From Candidatus Bilophila faecipullorum (lineage in GTDB: Bacteria; Desulfobacterota; Desulfovibrionia; Desulfovibrionales; Desulfovibrionaceae), in the NCBI GenBank assembly GCA_944326695.1, contig CALVEZ010000033.1, forward strand, positions 1 through 39,189: a stretch of DNA of 39,189 nt, in the 5' to 3' direction. The notes beneath the pieces were generated by a model. The model was not told where the DNA came from. It did no database searches and saw only the letters and a program-made list of their open reading frames with translations. The position numbers and the translations under genes were made by a program. The first letter of the stretch is position 1; every line of letters begins with the position of its first letter. This document shows positions 6,678 to 14,355 of the stretch, in pieces.

Positions 6678-6718
6678 CGAGAAGGCGGAACCTTACAAAC
6701 CGGGACCGCAGAGCGCCC

Positions 6719-6856
6719 ATGAGCGCCACGGTCACTACCGCGCCCGTGTAGGCCGTCCGTTTCCATGCGGCGGGCGGCGAAATCCTGCACAACGGCGAAT
6801 ACCGCGAAGCCACGCGGGACGTCCCCCGGCACGGCATAAGCCGGGGCAACTTTTGA
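6719..6856 (+). pseudogene. Small reading frame interrupted by an amber codon
   Basis: An ATG at 6719 gives MSATVTTAPV, then TAG at 6749, and the same frame continues as AVRFHAAGGEILHNGEYREATRDVPRHGISRGNF to TGA at 6854, ten bases before the transposase start. The downstream part reads like protein, with no odd composition. The length would be 45 codons. The ribosome site before the ATG is weak. It may be a decayed small early gene or chance. Confidence 0.35.
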
Positions 6857-6866
6857 AGGTGAGGAA

Positions 6867-9125
6867 ATGGACAGGATTAGAGAAAAGTATTCAGCGCATG
6901 AGCTTGCCGAAATTTTAGGAGTAAGCAAGATGACTGTGCTCCGTCGAGCCTCTTCTGAGAGATGGGGAGCCTGTCCGCGATCCGGTCGTGGCGGTGGTTT
7001 CGAGTACCCCACCATCAAGCTCCCCGCCGACGTGCGCAAAAAGATAGCGGTGGCCGCCTTGGTTGACGAGCAGGAAGACCTCCCCGTCATCCTTGAGCCT
7101 GCCACGCCCGCCGTCCGTCAGGAGCCCGCCGTTTCCCTTGCTCACCTTCCGGCCCGAGACCGTGACGTTGTATTGTCCCGCAAGGCATTTATAGATGCCG
7201 TATACAATTTTGAAACCGCAGGGCATACGCGCCGGACGGCAATCATCGCTCTAGTGGAAGGGTATAAAAATGGCACATTGCCACAAAACCTCATGGATGC
7301 AGCCTACGTCGCCAACGCCCGTCGCGGCTCTTCGCGTGGAATTTCCATTACCAGACTCTATGGTTGGTGTTCTATATACGAAGCAAAGGGCATCATCGGG
7401 TTGGTGCCCGTCAATCCGCAAAAGGATATGACACCTCCGGCATGGCTCCATGTCTTTCTGCAACTCTGGCAAAAGCCTCAAAAACCCTCAGTACAGCAGT
7501 CATACAATGAATTCGTGACGCTGATCAAATGGGTTGGTGCAGGTATGCCCGAAGGTACGGTGCTGCTTTCGGCCCTTCCCGGCAAAGAAATGGCTAGAAA
7601 GCCTCACAACAACGGCATCCTGAAAGCGTTGGCCGAACACCCGGAGAGCGTCCCGTCCGTTCATGCCGTGCGGCGCTGGCTGAACAAAATGCCGGAAAAG
7701 GAACGGATGCACGGGCGCGCCACGGGCAACGCCTTTCGGAAGTTCTGCGCGTACAAGCGCCGTTCGACGGAAAACATGCTCCCGGTGGAAGGTTTTACGG
7801 GTGACGGCACCACGCTCGACGCCATGTTCTATCACCCCTACCAGAAACGGGCATTCAAGCCGGAAATCACGCTCATTTTGGACATTGCCACGCGCAAATG
7901 TGTCGGCTCGTCCGTGGACACGTCGGAAAACGGCCTCACCGTGCTGGACGCGCTCCGGGCGGCTTGCGTGAGCTACGGCATTCCGCAATTTTTCTATACC
8001 GACAACGGGCCGGGCTACAAAAACGCCATGCTCACCAAGGAAGGCACGGGCATTTTGACGCAGCTCGGCATTGTCGCCAAGCATTCGATCCCGTCTATTC
8101 CTCAGGGAAAGGGGCTTATGGAAATAGCGGTCAAAACCATCTGCACCCCTCTCTCCAAGCGTTTTGATTCCTGCACGCACCGCGACATGGACGCGGATGC
8201 GGCTCGAAAGTTCTATCTGCTTACCCGCAGAGAAATCGAAAAGACCGGAAAATCCGATAAGTTGCCCACGCTTGACCAGCTTCTCGCGGCGCTCCAGTAC
8301 CGCATTGAGGAGTACAACGCCACACCGCACACGTCACTCCCGAAGTTTACCGACGCCAACGGCAAGCGGCGGAATTACTCACCCAATGAATATTGGGAAA
8401 TGAAGCTCGCCGAGAATCCCGATTATGAAATTTTGGCGGTGCCTTCAACTGTTCGGGATGAGCTGTTTATGCCCACCAAGGAATGCACGATCAAAAACTG
8501 CCGATTCAAGCTCGCCGGACGCGAATATTACGCCAAGGAACTTGATCCGTTCCACGGTGAAAAGGTCAACGTCCGTTATGACATGCGCGATCCCAAACGG
8601 GTAACGGTATGGACGCTGGACGTTGAAATGATCTGTGAGGCGTTTCTTGACGGCAACACTATTGAATACATGGTGCTTTCCGAACAAGAGCAACGGGAAG
8701 CCCAAAAGATGCGCGACGCCATCGGAAGGATTGAAAAGCGCGCGCAAAAGCTGGTTCCCGGCGCAACCATCGTCTGCCCAGACGCCTCCAACGCTGTTGA
8801 AGCTACGTCAACCGTCGTCAACTCCATCCGCCGCCCGATCGGGCCGGTGGTCGATGTACAGCCGTTGGTCGCTCTCGAACCGACTTTTCGGGACGAGGAA
8901 GAAGAGGCGCTTACGCAATCCGTTCGCCCCGGTAAGGCTCGGCCTACCTTTGAGTTCCCCTATGAAAGGTACGAGCATCATATGACTCACCCGGTTTCAT
9001 GGACGCAGGAAGATCGCGACTGGCTGGAATGGTACGTCCAGACCGAAGAGTACGCGGATTATCTTGATATTTTCATCAGCAAAGGCATTGCATGGGAGGA
9101 AACGTCATGCGCAAAATGTTCGTAA
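6867..9125 (+). CDS. MuA-like DDE transposase
   Basis: This 752-residue protein catalyses strand transfer during integration and replicative transposition. It starts with a Mu-type winged HTH (HELAEILGVSKMTVLRRASSERWG), an end- or enhancer-binding domain. The catalytic core shows D313 (TGDGTTLD), D379 (FYTDNGPGY) and probably E419 (GKGLMEIAVKT). The D-D spacing of 66 is close to MuA's 67, while D-E is shorter. A beta-barrel-like region follows (about 540-610), then an acidic tail that would hold the MuB contact. The start has AAGGTGAGGA upstream. Its binding sites are probably the repeats at 4252-4417. It overlaps the frame of MuB slightly, as expected for the A-B pair. Confidence 0.93.
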   Translation: MDRIREKYSAHELAEILGVSKMTVLRRASSERWGACPRSGRGGGFEYPTIKLPADVRKKIAVAALVDEQEDLPVILEPATPAVRQEPAVSLAHLPARDRDVVLSRKAFIDAVYNFETAGHTRRTAIIALVEGYKNGTLPQNLMDAAYVANARRGSSRGISITRLYGWCSIYEAKGIIGLVPVNPQKDMTPPAWLHVFLQLWQKPQKPSVQQSYNEFVTLIKWVGAGMPEGTVLLSALPGKEMARKPHNNGILKALAEHPESVPSVHAVRRWLNKMPEKERMHGRATGNAFRKFCAYKRRSTENMLPVEGFTGDGTTLDAMFYHPYQKRAFKPEITLILDIATRKCVGSSVDTSENGLTVLDALRAACVSYGIPQFFYTDNGPGYKNAMLTKEGTGILTQLGIVAKHSIPSIPQGKGLMEIAVKTICTPLSKRFDSCTHRDMDADAARKFYLLTRREIEKTGKSDKLPTLDQLLAALQYRIEEYNATPHTSLPKFTDANGKRRNYSPNEYWEMKLAENPDYEILAVPSTVRDELFMPTKECTIKNCRFKLAGREYYAKELDPFHGEKVNVRYDMRDPKRVTVWTLDVEMICEAFLDGNTIEYMVLSEQEQREAQKMRDAIGRIEKRAQKLVPGATIVCPDASNAVEATSTVVNSIRRPIGPVVDVQPLVALEPTFRDEEEEALTQSVRPGKARPTFEFPYERYEHHMTHPVSWTQEDRDWLEWYVQTEEYADYLDIFISKGIAWEETSCAKCS

Positions 9126-9862
9126 AGACAGAGAATTACCGTAAGTTCGTCAGTGCCGTGAAAGCCGTTGAACAGCGCGGTGCCGCCGAAGCCGGAATGA
9201 TGCTCGTCTACGGCGTCCCCGGCCTCGGCAAAAGCCACATTGTCAGCAGTTGGGCTGCCGAAACCGGCGCGATTTTCCTGCGGGCAAACAAGGACTGGAC
9301 GCCCCGATACGCCCTTTCCGAGCTTGCCGCCGCTCTGGAAATCGACGGGCGGGGCAACTCACAGCAGCTTTTCGCGCGACTCTTGAAGCCGATCGCAACG
9401 AACCAGTGGCCGATCATCATTGATGAAGCGGAATTTACACTGGCGAATCAGGCGGCGTCCCTTGAAAAAATCCGGGACATTTCCGACCGCGCCGAAAACA
9501 CGGTGATCCTGATCGGCATGGGAAATATTCAGAACGACATCAAGCGATACGGGCAGATTTCCAGCCGTATCGCACGGGTAGTCGAGTTTTTGCCCGCTAC
9601 GTTTGAAGACGTGCAGTCCGCATGCAAGCAACTCGCCGAAGTTGAAATGTCGCCTGAGCTTATGGCGGAAATCCACCGCCTCTCGCGCGGCTGCATGCGC
9701 GAAGTGCTGAACATGATCCCCGTTGTTGAGCGCGTGGCGAAGACCAACCGGCTCTCCTGCGTGGGCGTTGACGACCTTGCCGGGATTCCTCTTTCCCATG
9801 ACTGGCAGAACAGGACGCCCATTACCGTGAAGCAGTCGGGCGGAAAGAAGAAGGTGGCCTGA
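9107..9862 (+). CDS. MuB-like AAA+ target-selection ATPase
   Basis: This 251-residue protein has Walker A GVPGLGKS (36-43) and Walker B WPIIIDEAEF (about 101-110). MuB homologues polymerise on DNA with ATP, choose the target and activate the transposase. ATG 9107 is chosen because GGGAGGAAA lies 4-12 bp before it; an ATG at 9092 is in the same frame. The gene overlaps the 3' end of the transposase gene by 19 bp, giving translational coupling. The N-terminal HTH of Mu MuB is not present, as in the shorter family members. Confidence 0.9.
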   Translation: MRKMFVKTENYRKFVSAVKAVEQRGAAEAGMMLVYGVPGLGKSHIVSSWAAETGAIFLRANKDWTPRYALSELAAALEIDGRGNSQQLFARLLKPIATNQWPIIIDEAEFTLANQAASLEKIRDISDRAENTVILIGMGNIQNDIKRYGQISSRIARVVEFLPATFEDVQSACKQLAEVEMSPELMAEIHRLSRGCMREVLNMIPVVERVAKTNRLSCVGVDDLAGIPLSHDWQNRTPITVKQSGGKKKVA

Positions 9863-9863
9863 C

Positions 9864-10397
9864 ATGACGAAGACGATCGGACAATCCATTCTTGAAGAAC
9901 TTGCGGGCGGCAAGGTCATGCTGACGCGCGAACTTGCCGCAAGGTTGGACGTTCCCGCCGACAACATCCGCTCCGCAGCCAAGCTCCTTGTGGGGCGCGG
10001 CTACATCGTCAAGATGGAGGGTTGTTATCAAATTACGGATAAAGGGCAGGATTTCGTCGCTTCTGAAGCAGAGCGTATGCCCGGGGCGCAAAAAGGCGAC
10101 TTCGCGGCCCGTTCCCGCTTTTCCCTGCGCACGCGGGTGTGGAACCTAATCCGTATGCGCACGCTATGGAGTGTCGACGATTTGTTGATGACTCTCGCGG
10201 ATGGGACGGAAAAGGACGCGGAGAAAGGAGTGAAACGCTACATCCGGGCGCTTTTAAAGGCCGGGTACGTCGAGCGGACGCCCCGCAATCCGCAGCTTTT
10301 CCGGCTTGTCCGCAACAGCGGGCGGCTTGCTCCGGCCCTGAATACCCCGGCAAGGACGCTCACCGATCCAAACACAGGGGAGGTGCACCATGTCTGA
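9864..10397 (+). CDS. Winged-helix DNA-binding protein
   Basis: This 177-residue protein looks like two tandem winged-helix units. The first is QSILEELAGGKVMLTRELAARLDVPADNIRSAAKLLVGRGYIVKMEG; the second, about residues 90-150, ends LLKAGYVERTPRN. Such proteins recur just after MuB in Mu-like phages, but their role is unknown to me. It starts one base after the MuB stop and overlaps the next start, so it belongs to the early operon. Confidence 0.65.
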   Translation: MTKTIGQSILEELAGGKVMLTRELAARLDVPADNIRSAAKLLVGRGYIVKMEGCYQITDKGQDFVASEAERMPGAQKGDFAARSRFSLRTRVWNLIRMRTLWSVDDLLMTLADGTEKDAEKGVKRYIRALLKAGYVERTPRNPQLFRLVRNSGRLAPALNTPARTLTDPNTGEVHHV

Positions 10398-10704
10398 TGA
10401 CTGGCTCCTCCTTTTACGCGCCCGCGTCGCAGAGATCGGCGTCAACGCGACGGCCCGCGAGCTGAATGTCAGCCACGGCGCTGTAAGCCTTTTGATTGCT
10501 AAACGGTATCCGGCCAGCACGGATCGCATGGCCGCACGAATCATTGACCGCTACACGCGCCATGAGTGCCCTTATGACGGGGCCTTACTGCATGACGACG
10601 CCTGCGCCCGGTACGCCGGAAAAGCGCCCACGTCCAGCCCGGCGGCCCTGCGCCGCTGGCGGGCGTGCCAAAAATGTGAATTCAACCCTAATCACAAAGG
10701 ATAA
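10390..10704 (+). CDS. Small HTH protein with cysteine motif
   Basis: This 104-residue protein has a LacI-like HTH near the N-terminus (INATARELNVSHGAVSLLIAKRYP pattern, about residues 17-40). The C-terminal half has Cys/His pairs (HECPYDGALLHDDAC and CQKCEFNP) that may bind zinc. It overlaps the preceding gene by 8 bp. Related small HTH proteins are common in the early regions of Mu-like phages. The target is unknown. Confidence 0.65.
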   Translation: MSDDWLLLLRARVAEIGVNATARELNVSHGAVSLLIAKRYPASTDRMAARIIDRYTRHECPYDGALLHDDACARYAGKAPTSSPAALRRWRACQKCEFNPNHKG

Positions 10705-10708
10705 CGCC

Positions 10709-10906
10709 GTGTTCGCCGAAAAGCTCGAACGCCAAATCGCCCACCTTGAAACGGCCCTGCGCATTAACCCTGACGACATCGCCGACCTGCTCCCCACGAT
10801 CATCAAGAACATGCGCGGTGAAGTGTCCGCTCTGTCGGATGCCGAAGAGACGGCTTTTCGTCTTTACCTTGCCAACCAGCACGCCAAGGATGCGCTTAAT
10901 GCGTAA
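10709..10906 (+). CDS. Small unknown early protein
   Basis: A 65-residue protein from GTG 10709, with AAAGGA just upstream at 10696. The sequence is helical and acidic (EKLERQIAHLETALRINPDDIADLLPTIIKNM). I recognise no family. It sits 4 bp after the preceding gene. Confidence 0.55.
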   Translation: MFAEKLERQIAHLETALRINPDDIADLLPTIIKNMRGEVSALSDAEETAFRLYLANQHAKDALNA

Positions 10907-10930
10907 CGAGAAAAACAGGATGTAAAGGGT

Positions 10931-11176
10931 ATGGCGACGCTTTCCAAAGAAGATGTGAACAGGCTTACCGGGATGTACGCTGATCGACTTACTCGCAACG
11001 CGCGGTATCGCGTGGAAGATATGGCGGAACTTGTCGGCTCGGAAGTATGGCGGGGGGCTTCGGAAAGGCATCGCGATTTCATCAAGGCGCAAGTCCGGGA
11101 GGGGGCGTTCAATTTGCTGCGCGATGCGGGTTTCCCGCCGGATGTAATCAGACGAATCAAGGAGCGAAAAGCATGA
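10931..11176 (+). CDS. Small unknown early protein
   Basis: An 81-residue basic, helical protein (LSKEDVNRLTGMYADRLTRN, then GFPPDVIRRIKERKA at the end). It has an AAAGGG ribosome site. Its stop overlaps the next ATG by 4 bp, which supports it as a real gene of the operon. No family recognised. Confidence 0.6.
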   Translation: MATLSKEDVNRLTGMYADRLTRNARYRVEDMAELVGSEVWRGASERHRDFIKAQVREGAFNLLRDAGFPPDVIRRIKERKA

Positions 11177-11388
11177 TTTCATGGCTGTCACCGGAAACGT
11201 TAGCAACGCTTATGCTCTTTTGTGCCCTTGTTTTTACTTTGACTTGCTCTTTGTTTGCTCTTGTCGGCGTTTTTTATTTAAGCTGCCGCCTTGTTTTTGC
11301 TCTGCTTGGAGAGGTCGAAAGGTACAAGTTCCGCCGTGCGAGCGTAAAGATTCGCCAAACGGAAGCCGCACGGCTTCCAGCACACTGA
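11173..11388 (+). CDS. Small membrane protein
   Basis: A 71-residue protein with one long hydrophobic stretch (about residues 7-43, LATLMLFCALVFTLTCSLFALVGVFYLSC), enough for one or two membrane passes, and a basic C-terminus. It starts inside the previous stop (ATGA overlap). It may act in the inner membrane; the function is unknown. Confidence 0.55.
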   Translation: MISWLSPETLATLMLFCALVFTLTCSLFALVGVFYLSCRLVFALLGEVERYKFRRASVKIRQTEAARLPAH

Positions 11389-11400
11389 ATCAGGATAATC

Positions 11401-11625
11401 ATGATGAAAAAGGACACTTCACCACTGCCTTTCCGCACCTTTGATGAAGCTATGGCAGAGGTCGGCCAGCATCTTTTAGGCGCACAGCAGGCCCTTTCCG
11501 TAGCCCGAGTGCATGCGCATTTTGAATGTCCCGATGCCTTGCAGAGGCTTCGGGCGGCTGCGAGCGGACTGAGCGATGTAGCGCATATCGCCGTTGAAAT
11601 ACAAATGTTTTGGGGCAGACCTTAA
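11401..11625 (+). CDS. Small unknown early protein
   Basis: A 74-residue protein with a helical, His-rich middle (HLLGAQQALSVARVHAHFEC). The start may be 11401 or the next codon at 11404. No family recognised. It is followed by a perfect hairpin without a T-run, ACGGCCC/GGGCCGT at 11635-11652. Confidence 0.5.
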   Translation: MMKKDTSPLPFRTFDEAMAEVGQHLLGAQQALSVARVHAHFECPDALQRLRAAASGLSDVAHIAVEIQMFWGRP

Positions 11626-11701
11626 CCCTGCGAAACGGCCCACACGGGCCGTCGCCGGATGATTTCCGGCCTGATGAGCACAAGCAACAACAGGAGGATA
11701 C

Positions 11702-11908
11702 ATGCCCCGCTTCATCCCCACCCGATCCGGCGCTGGCATTCCCGCCATACAAGACACGGCAAAGAAGCGCATCGCGGCGGCTTTCTTCATCGACAAGAAC
11801 GCCCCGGAAGCCGCCGAGAACATGCTCAAAGTGTGCTGTGACGCCCTAAACAGCGTAGCCCCGACGGCCCCCACGCCAAAGGCCGCGCGGGAACGGTTCG
11901 GAAAATGA
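11702..11908 (+). CDS. Small unknown early protein
   Basis: A 68-residue protein preceded by a good AGGAGG site (11690s). The sequence RIAAAFFIDKNAPEAAENMLKVCCDAL suggests a helical fold with vicinal cysteines. Its stop overlaps the next ATG by 4 bp. No family recognised. Confidence 0.55.
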   Translation: MPRFIPTRSGAGIPAIQDTAKKRIAAAFFIDKNAPEAAENMLKVCCDALNSVAPTAPTPKAARERFGK

Positions 11909-12321
11909 CGCGCCCGGATAAAGTTTTCTGTGGCTCTATCGGTGTACGTTTTGGCACCAGCCGCACGAAGATCGAGCTTTCCCCGGCGGAAAACCACGGC
12001 GGCCCCGCCGGGCGCTTCCGGGTCCGGCTCGATCGGCGCTGGTACGATCTGGAGGATCGAAAGCTGTTCCTTTGCGCCGATGAAGTCGCCGCCCTCGCCG
12101 CCGAGTTTGCGGCGAGCGGCGAGATCGCGCCCGTAGCCGTGCCGGATTTGCCTGTGAAGGCCCGCGTCAAAGTGCCGCGCGGCATTCCCGGCGCGTCGCC
12201 GTACTGGTCCGGCTATGTGGCGAGCGCGCCCATCCGCGCCGACGACGGGCGTTGGTGGGTTGCCGTTGTTATCTATGGCGGTGTTGAGCTTCACCCTGTT
12301 GACCATCTTGTGAGGTGTTAG
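11905..12321 (+). CDS. Unknown early protein
   Basis: A 138-residue protein, probably rich in beta strands. It has repeated aromatic-charged pairs (RFRVRLDRRWYDLEDRKLF, then GRWWVAVVIYGGVELHPVDHLV). It is coupled to its neighbours by a 4-bp overlap upstream and zero spacing downstream. I recognise no family. The position just before gemA is that of variable small genes in Mu-like phages. Confidence 0.6.
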   Translation: MTRPDKVFCGSIGVRFGTSRTKIELSPAENHGGPAGRFRVRLDRRWYDLEDRKLFLCADEVAALAAEFAASGEIAPVAVPDLPVKARVKVPRGIPGASPYWSGYVASAPIRADDGRWWVAVVIYGGVELHPVDHLVRC

Positions 12322-12714
12322 ATGGAATCGCGTAAATCCCTTATGGCGAAGCTGCATATCGCCCGTAAAGACCTCGGCCTCGATGAAGACACATACCGCG
12401 CCATGCTGGAAAATCTGACCGGCAAACGCTCCTCGGCAGACTGCACCGATCGCCAGTTGGTTATGCTCATTGCCGCCCTGCGCAAGCGCGGATGGAAGGA
12501 CAGCCGCCCGAAGGGGCCGAAGGTCCGCCCGGAGTTTGAAGCGCTGCTCGGCAAGATCAATGCCCTGCGCCTCGACACGAAAAAGTCATGGGCATATGTC
12601 GAATCCATCGCGGAAAAGATGTATGGCGTGCGCATCCCGTGGCTCGACGGCGAGCAGCTCGGTGGCGTAATCACTGCTCTGGTTAAGCACCAGCGGGCGC
12701 AGGGGAGGGCGTAA
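12322..12714 (+). CDS. gemA: GemA/Mu gp16-like regulatory protein (DUF1018)
   Basis: This 130-residue protein fits the GemA family: KLHIARKDLGLDEDTYRAMLENLTGKRSSADCTDRQL at the N-terminus and a C-terminal segment with SWAYVESIAEKMYGVRIPWLDGEQLGGVITAL. GemA of Mu is linked to changes in host gene expression and DNA topology during development. It lies directly before the Mor gene (1-bp overlap), the same order as in Mu. Family call confident, function less so. Confidence 0.82.
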   Translation: MESRKSLMAKLHIARKDLGLDEDTYRAMLENLTGKRSSADCTDRQLVMLIAALRKRGWKDSRPKGPKVRPEFEALLGKINALRLDTKKSWAYVESIAEKMYGVRIPWLDGEQLGGVITALVKHQRAQGRA

Positions 12715-13151
12715 TGTCTGATGCGCGTTTGCCCCGCAACGCTCGCGACATCATCGATCGCCTTGGTCCCGCTGTGACCCTGCGCCTTATAAGGGCTCTC
12801 GGCGGGACGACGATCCCCGTGCCTATGCGGCTGACGCCCGTCGGCGAGGCCCGCTATAGAAGGCTGTGCGATATGATCGGGGAGGATACGGCAAAGGCCC
12901 TATGTCGGGAATATGCCGGAACGAATCTTTACATCCCCACATGCAGACAGGCCGCCGCCGATGAACGCGACGCGGCCCTTATCAGGGATCGGGACGCAAT
13001 GGCCCGCGCGGGGCTGTCTGAACGTGAGATCGTGACGGGGCTTGCCCTTAAATATCATCTTTCCGACAGGCACGTTTGGCGCGTGCTTCATCGTGTCCCG
13101 GAAGAAAAAACTTCTCTTTTTCCGTTGCAACGGCAAGGGCGGCTGTTATGA
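12714..13151 (+). CDS. mor: Mor/C-family middle or late transcription activator
   Basis: This 145-residue protein begins with the Mor dimerisation region (RLGPAVTLRLIRALGGTTIPVP). It ends in an HTH (GLSEREIVTGLALKYHLSDRHVWRVLHR, about residues 100-130). Mor-type proteins bind as dimers upstream of the -10 and recruit RNA polymerase for middle or late genes. It is the last gene before a strong terminator and the lysis cluster, so it closes the early transcript. Only one Mor/C protein is visible, so it may serve both steps. Confidence 0.82.
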   Translation: MSDARLPRNARDIIDRLGPAVTLRLIRALGGTTIPVPMRLTPVGEARYRRLCDMIGEDTAKALCREYAGTNLYIPTCRQAAADERDAALIRDRDAMARAGLSEREIVTGLALKYHLSDRHVWRVLHRVPEEKTSLFPLQRQGRLL

Positions 13152-13196
13152 CCGTTCCCCGCCAATCCCACCCGCTGACACCGTTCAGCTTTCGCT

Positions 13197-13243
13197 AATC
13201 CCCGGCGCTGGTAGCTTACCAGTAACCGGGGATTCCTCTTTTT
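13197..13243 (+). terminator. Terminator at the end of the early/middle operon
   Basis: AATCCCCGG (13197-13205) pairs with CCGGGGATT (13226-13234). Inside it, CTGGTA (13208-13213) pairs with TACCAG, and the structure is followed by CCTCTTTTT. This is a long, strong intrinsic terminator between the Mor and holin genes. Confidence 0.8.
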
Positions 13244-13271
13244 GGAATCCCGCAAACCCGCAGGGGATTCC
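13244..13271 (+). promoter_or_regulatory. Hairpin over the holin ribosome site; alternative partner of the terminator
   Basis: GGAATCCC (13244-13251) pairs with GGGATTCC (13264-13271), which includes most of the AGGGG ribosome site (13262-13266) of the holin gene. The same GGAATCCC is also a perfect partner of GGGATTCC in the terminator (13229-13236), with a 7-nt loop. Two exclusive folds are therefore possible. Confidence 0.45.
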
Positions 13272-13273
13272 CG

Positions 13274-13636
13274 ATGAAGCTCTTTATCAGACTGCTCAAT
13301 CCGCGCTTCCAATTCTTCTTTTTCGCCGTTCTGGCGCTTTTTGTGACCGGCCTTGTGGCGTTCTGCTCGCCGGAACAGTTCCCGATCGTCCGATATAAAC
13401 TTTCCCTCGGTATGCTTGCCGCCGTGATCGCCGTCTTTTTCGATATGGCGGCGTTCCCCTATGCTTCGCCTGACTCCTACCTTGACGATGACTGGCGGAA
13501 AAACCCCGACGCGGATCGCCCGCATGAGGCGGATTATCCCGTCGCCATGTGTTGCCGGACGCTCTTTATTGCGGCGTGCCTGCGCCGTGTGGCTATGGTG
13601 GCCGTTTTTGTACTTGCCGTTTCCTTGGGGCTCTAG
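13274..13636 (+). CDS. Putative holin, three membrane segments
   Basis: A 120-residue membrane protein with hydrophobic segments at about 12-33, 43-63 and 98-119, separated by a polar loop (SPDSYLDDDWRKNPDADRP). It precedes the transglycosylase and spanin genes. Proteins of this type, starting with a basic 'LLNPRFQ' segment, occupy this place in B3-like phages. Holins make holes in the inner membrane and time lysis. The call rests on topology and neighbours. The start may be limited by the upstream hairpin. Confidence 0.7.
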   Translation: MKLFIRLLNPRFQFFFFAVLALFVTGLVAFCSPEQFPIVRYKLSLGMLAAVIAVFFDMAAFPYASPDSYLDDDWRKNPDADRPHEADYPVAMCCRTLFIAACLRRVAMVAVFVLAVSLGL

Positions 13637-13638
13637 TT

Positions 13639-14355
13639 ATGCGCGCCGTCTTGAAAAAGTGGGGCATGGCCTTTCTGGAATGGCTGTTTACCGGCGTAGC
13701 CTTCGGGCTTGACGTGCTGCTCGTCGCGGCCTTGTTTTTGGGCATCTGCGCGACGTTCGCGGGCGCGGCACAGACCGAAGCCGTCACCATTCCCCGCGCC
13801 GCCTATCAGCACCGCGACACGTTGATCCGCGCCTCCCGCGCCGTGTGGGGGCTGGATGCGCCTGTGTCCGTCTTTGCGGCGCAAATTCATACCGAATCGT
13901 GGTGGAGGAATGAAACAGTATCGTCGGCAGGGGCGCAAGGTTTGGCGCAGTTCATGCCCTCCACGGCCCGCTGGCTTCCCGCCGTGGCCCCGGAAGTGGG
14001 CAAGCCCGCGCCCTTCAATCCCGGCTGGTCGCTGCGGGCGTGCGTCACCTATGACAAGTATCTCTGGGATCGGCTGGCGGCGAAAGGAGCACAAAAGAAG
14101 ACCCTGACGCCCTGCGACCGTATGGCCTTCACGCTCTCCGCGTACAACGGCGGCGCGGGCTGGACCAACCGGGACCGCGATCTTGCCGCCCGCAAGGGCC
14201 TCAACCCCGATCGTTACTTTGGAAGCGTCGAGACGGTCAACGCGGGCCGCCGGGCGTCAGCGAAGCGAGAAAACCAGCGGTACGTTTCCTTCATTTTCGA
14301 GCGTCAGGCCGCCTACATCAAGGCCGGTTGGGGGCCGGGGGTGCGCTGTGAGTAG
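13639..14355 (+). CDS. Lytic transglycosylase (SLT) endolysin
   Basis: This 238-residue protein has an N-terminal hydrophobic anchor or signal (about 16-44) and an SLT domain. The catalytic glutamate is probably E86 in QIHTESWW, followed by GAQGLAQFMPSTARW and the AYNGG motif, all standard for goose-type transglycosylases. It cleaves the glycan strands of peptidoglycan. The signal-anchor suggests membrane-bound export rather than simple release through the holin. It begins two bases after the holin stop; a frame open upstream is ignored. Confidence 0.87.
   Translation: MRAVLKKWGMAFLEWLFTGVAFGLDVLLVAALFLGICATFAGAAQTEAVTIPRAAYQHRDTLIRASRAVWGLDAPVSVFAAQIHTESWWRNETVSSAGAQGLAQFMPSTARWLPAVAPEVGKPAPFNPGWSLRACVTYDKYLWDRLAAKGAQKKTLTPCDRMAFTLSAYNGGAGWTNRDRDLAARKGLNPDRYFGSVETVNAGRRASAKRENQRYVSFIFERQAAYIKAGWGPGVRCE

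Noticed and set aside
6649..6918. Plus-strand frame of 89 codons before the transposase
   Set aside because: Its translation is rich in Arg, Pro and His, it runs into the transposase gene in another frame, and it has no ribosome site.
7500..8330. Long minus-strand open frame (276 codons)
   Set aside because: It is a shadow of the transposase gene, which has all its motifs on the plus strand. Many similar long minus frames occur under the GC-rich late genes, with Arg/Gly/Pro-rich compositions.
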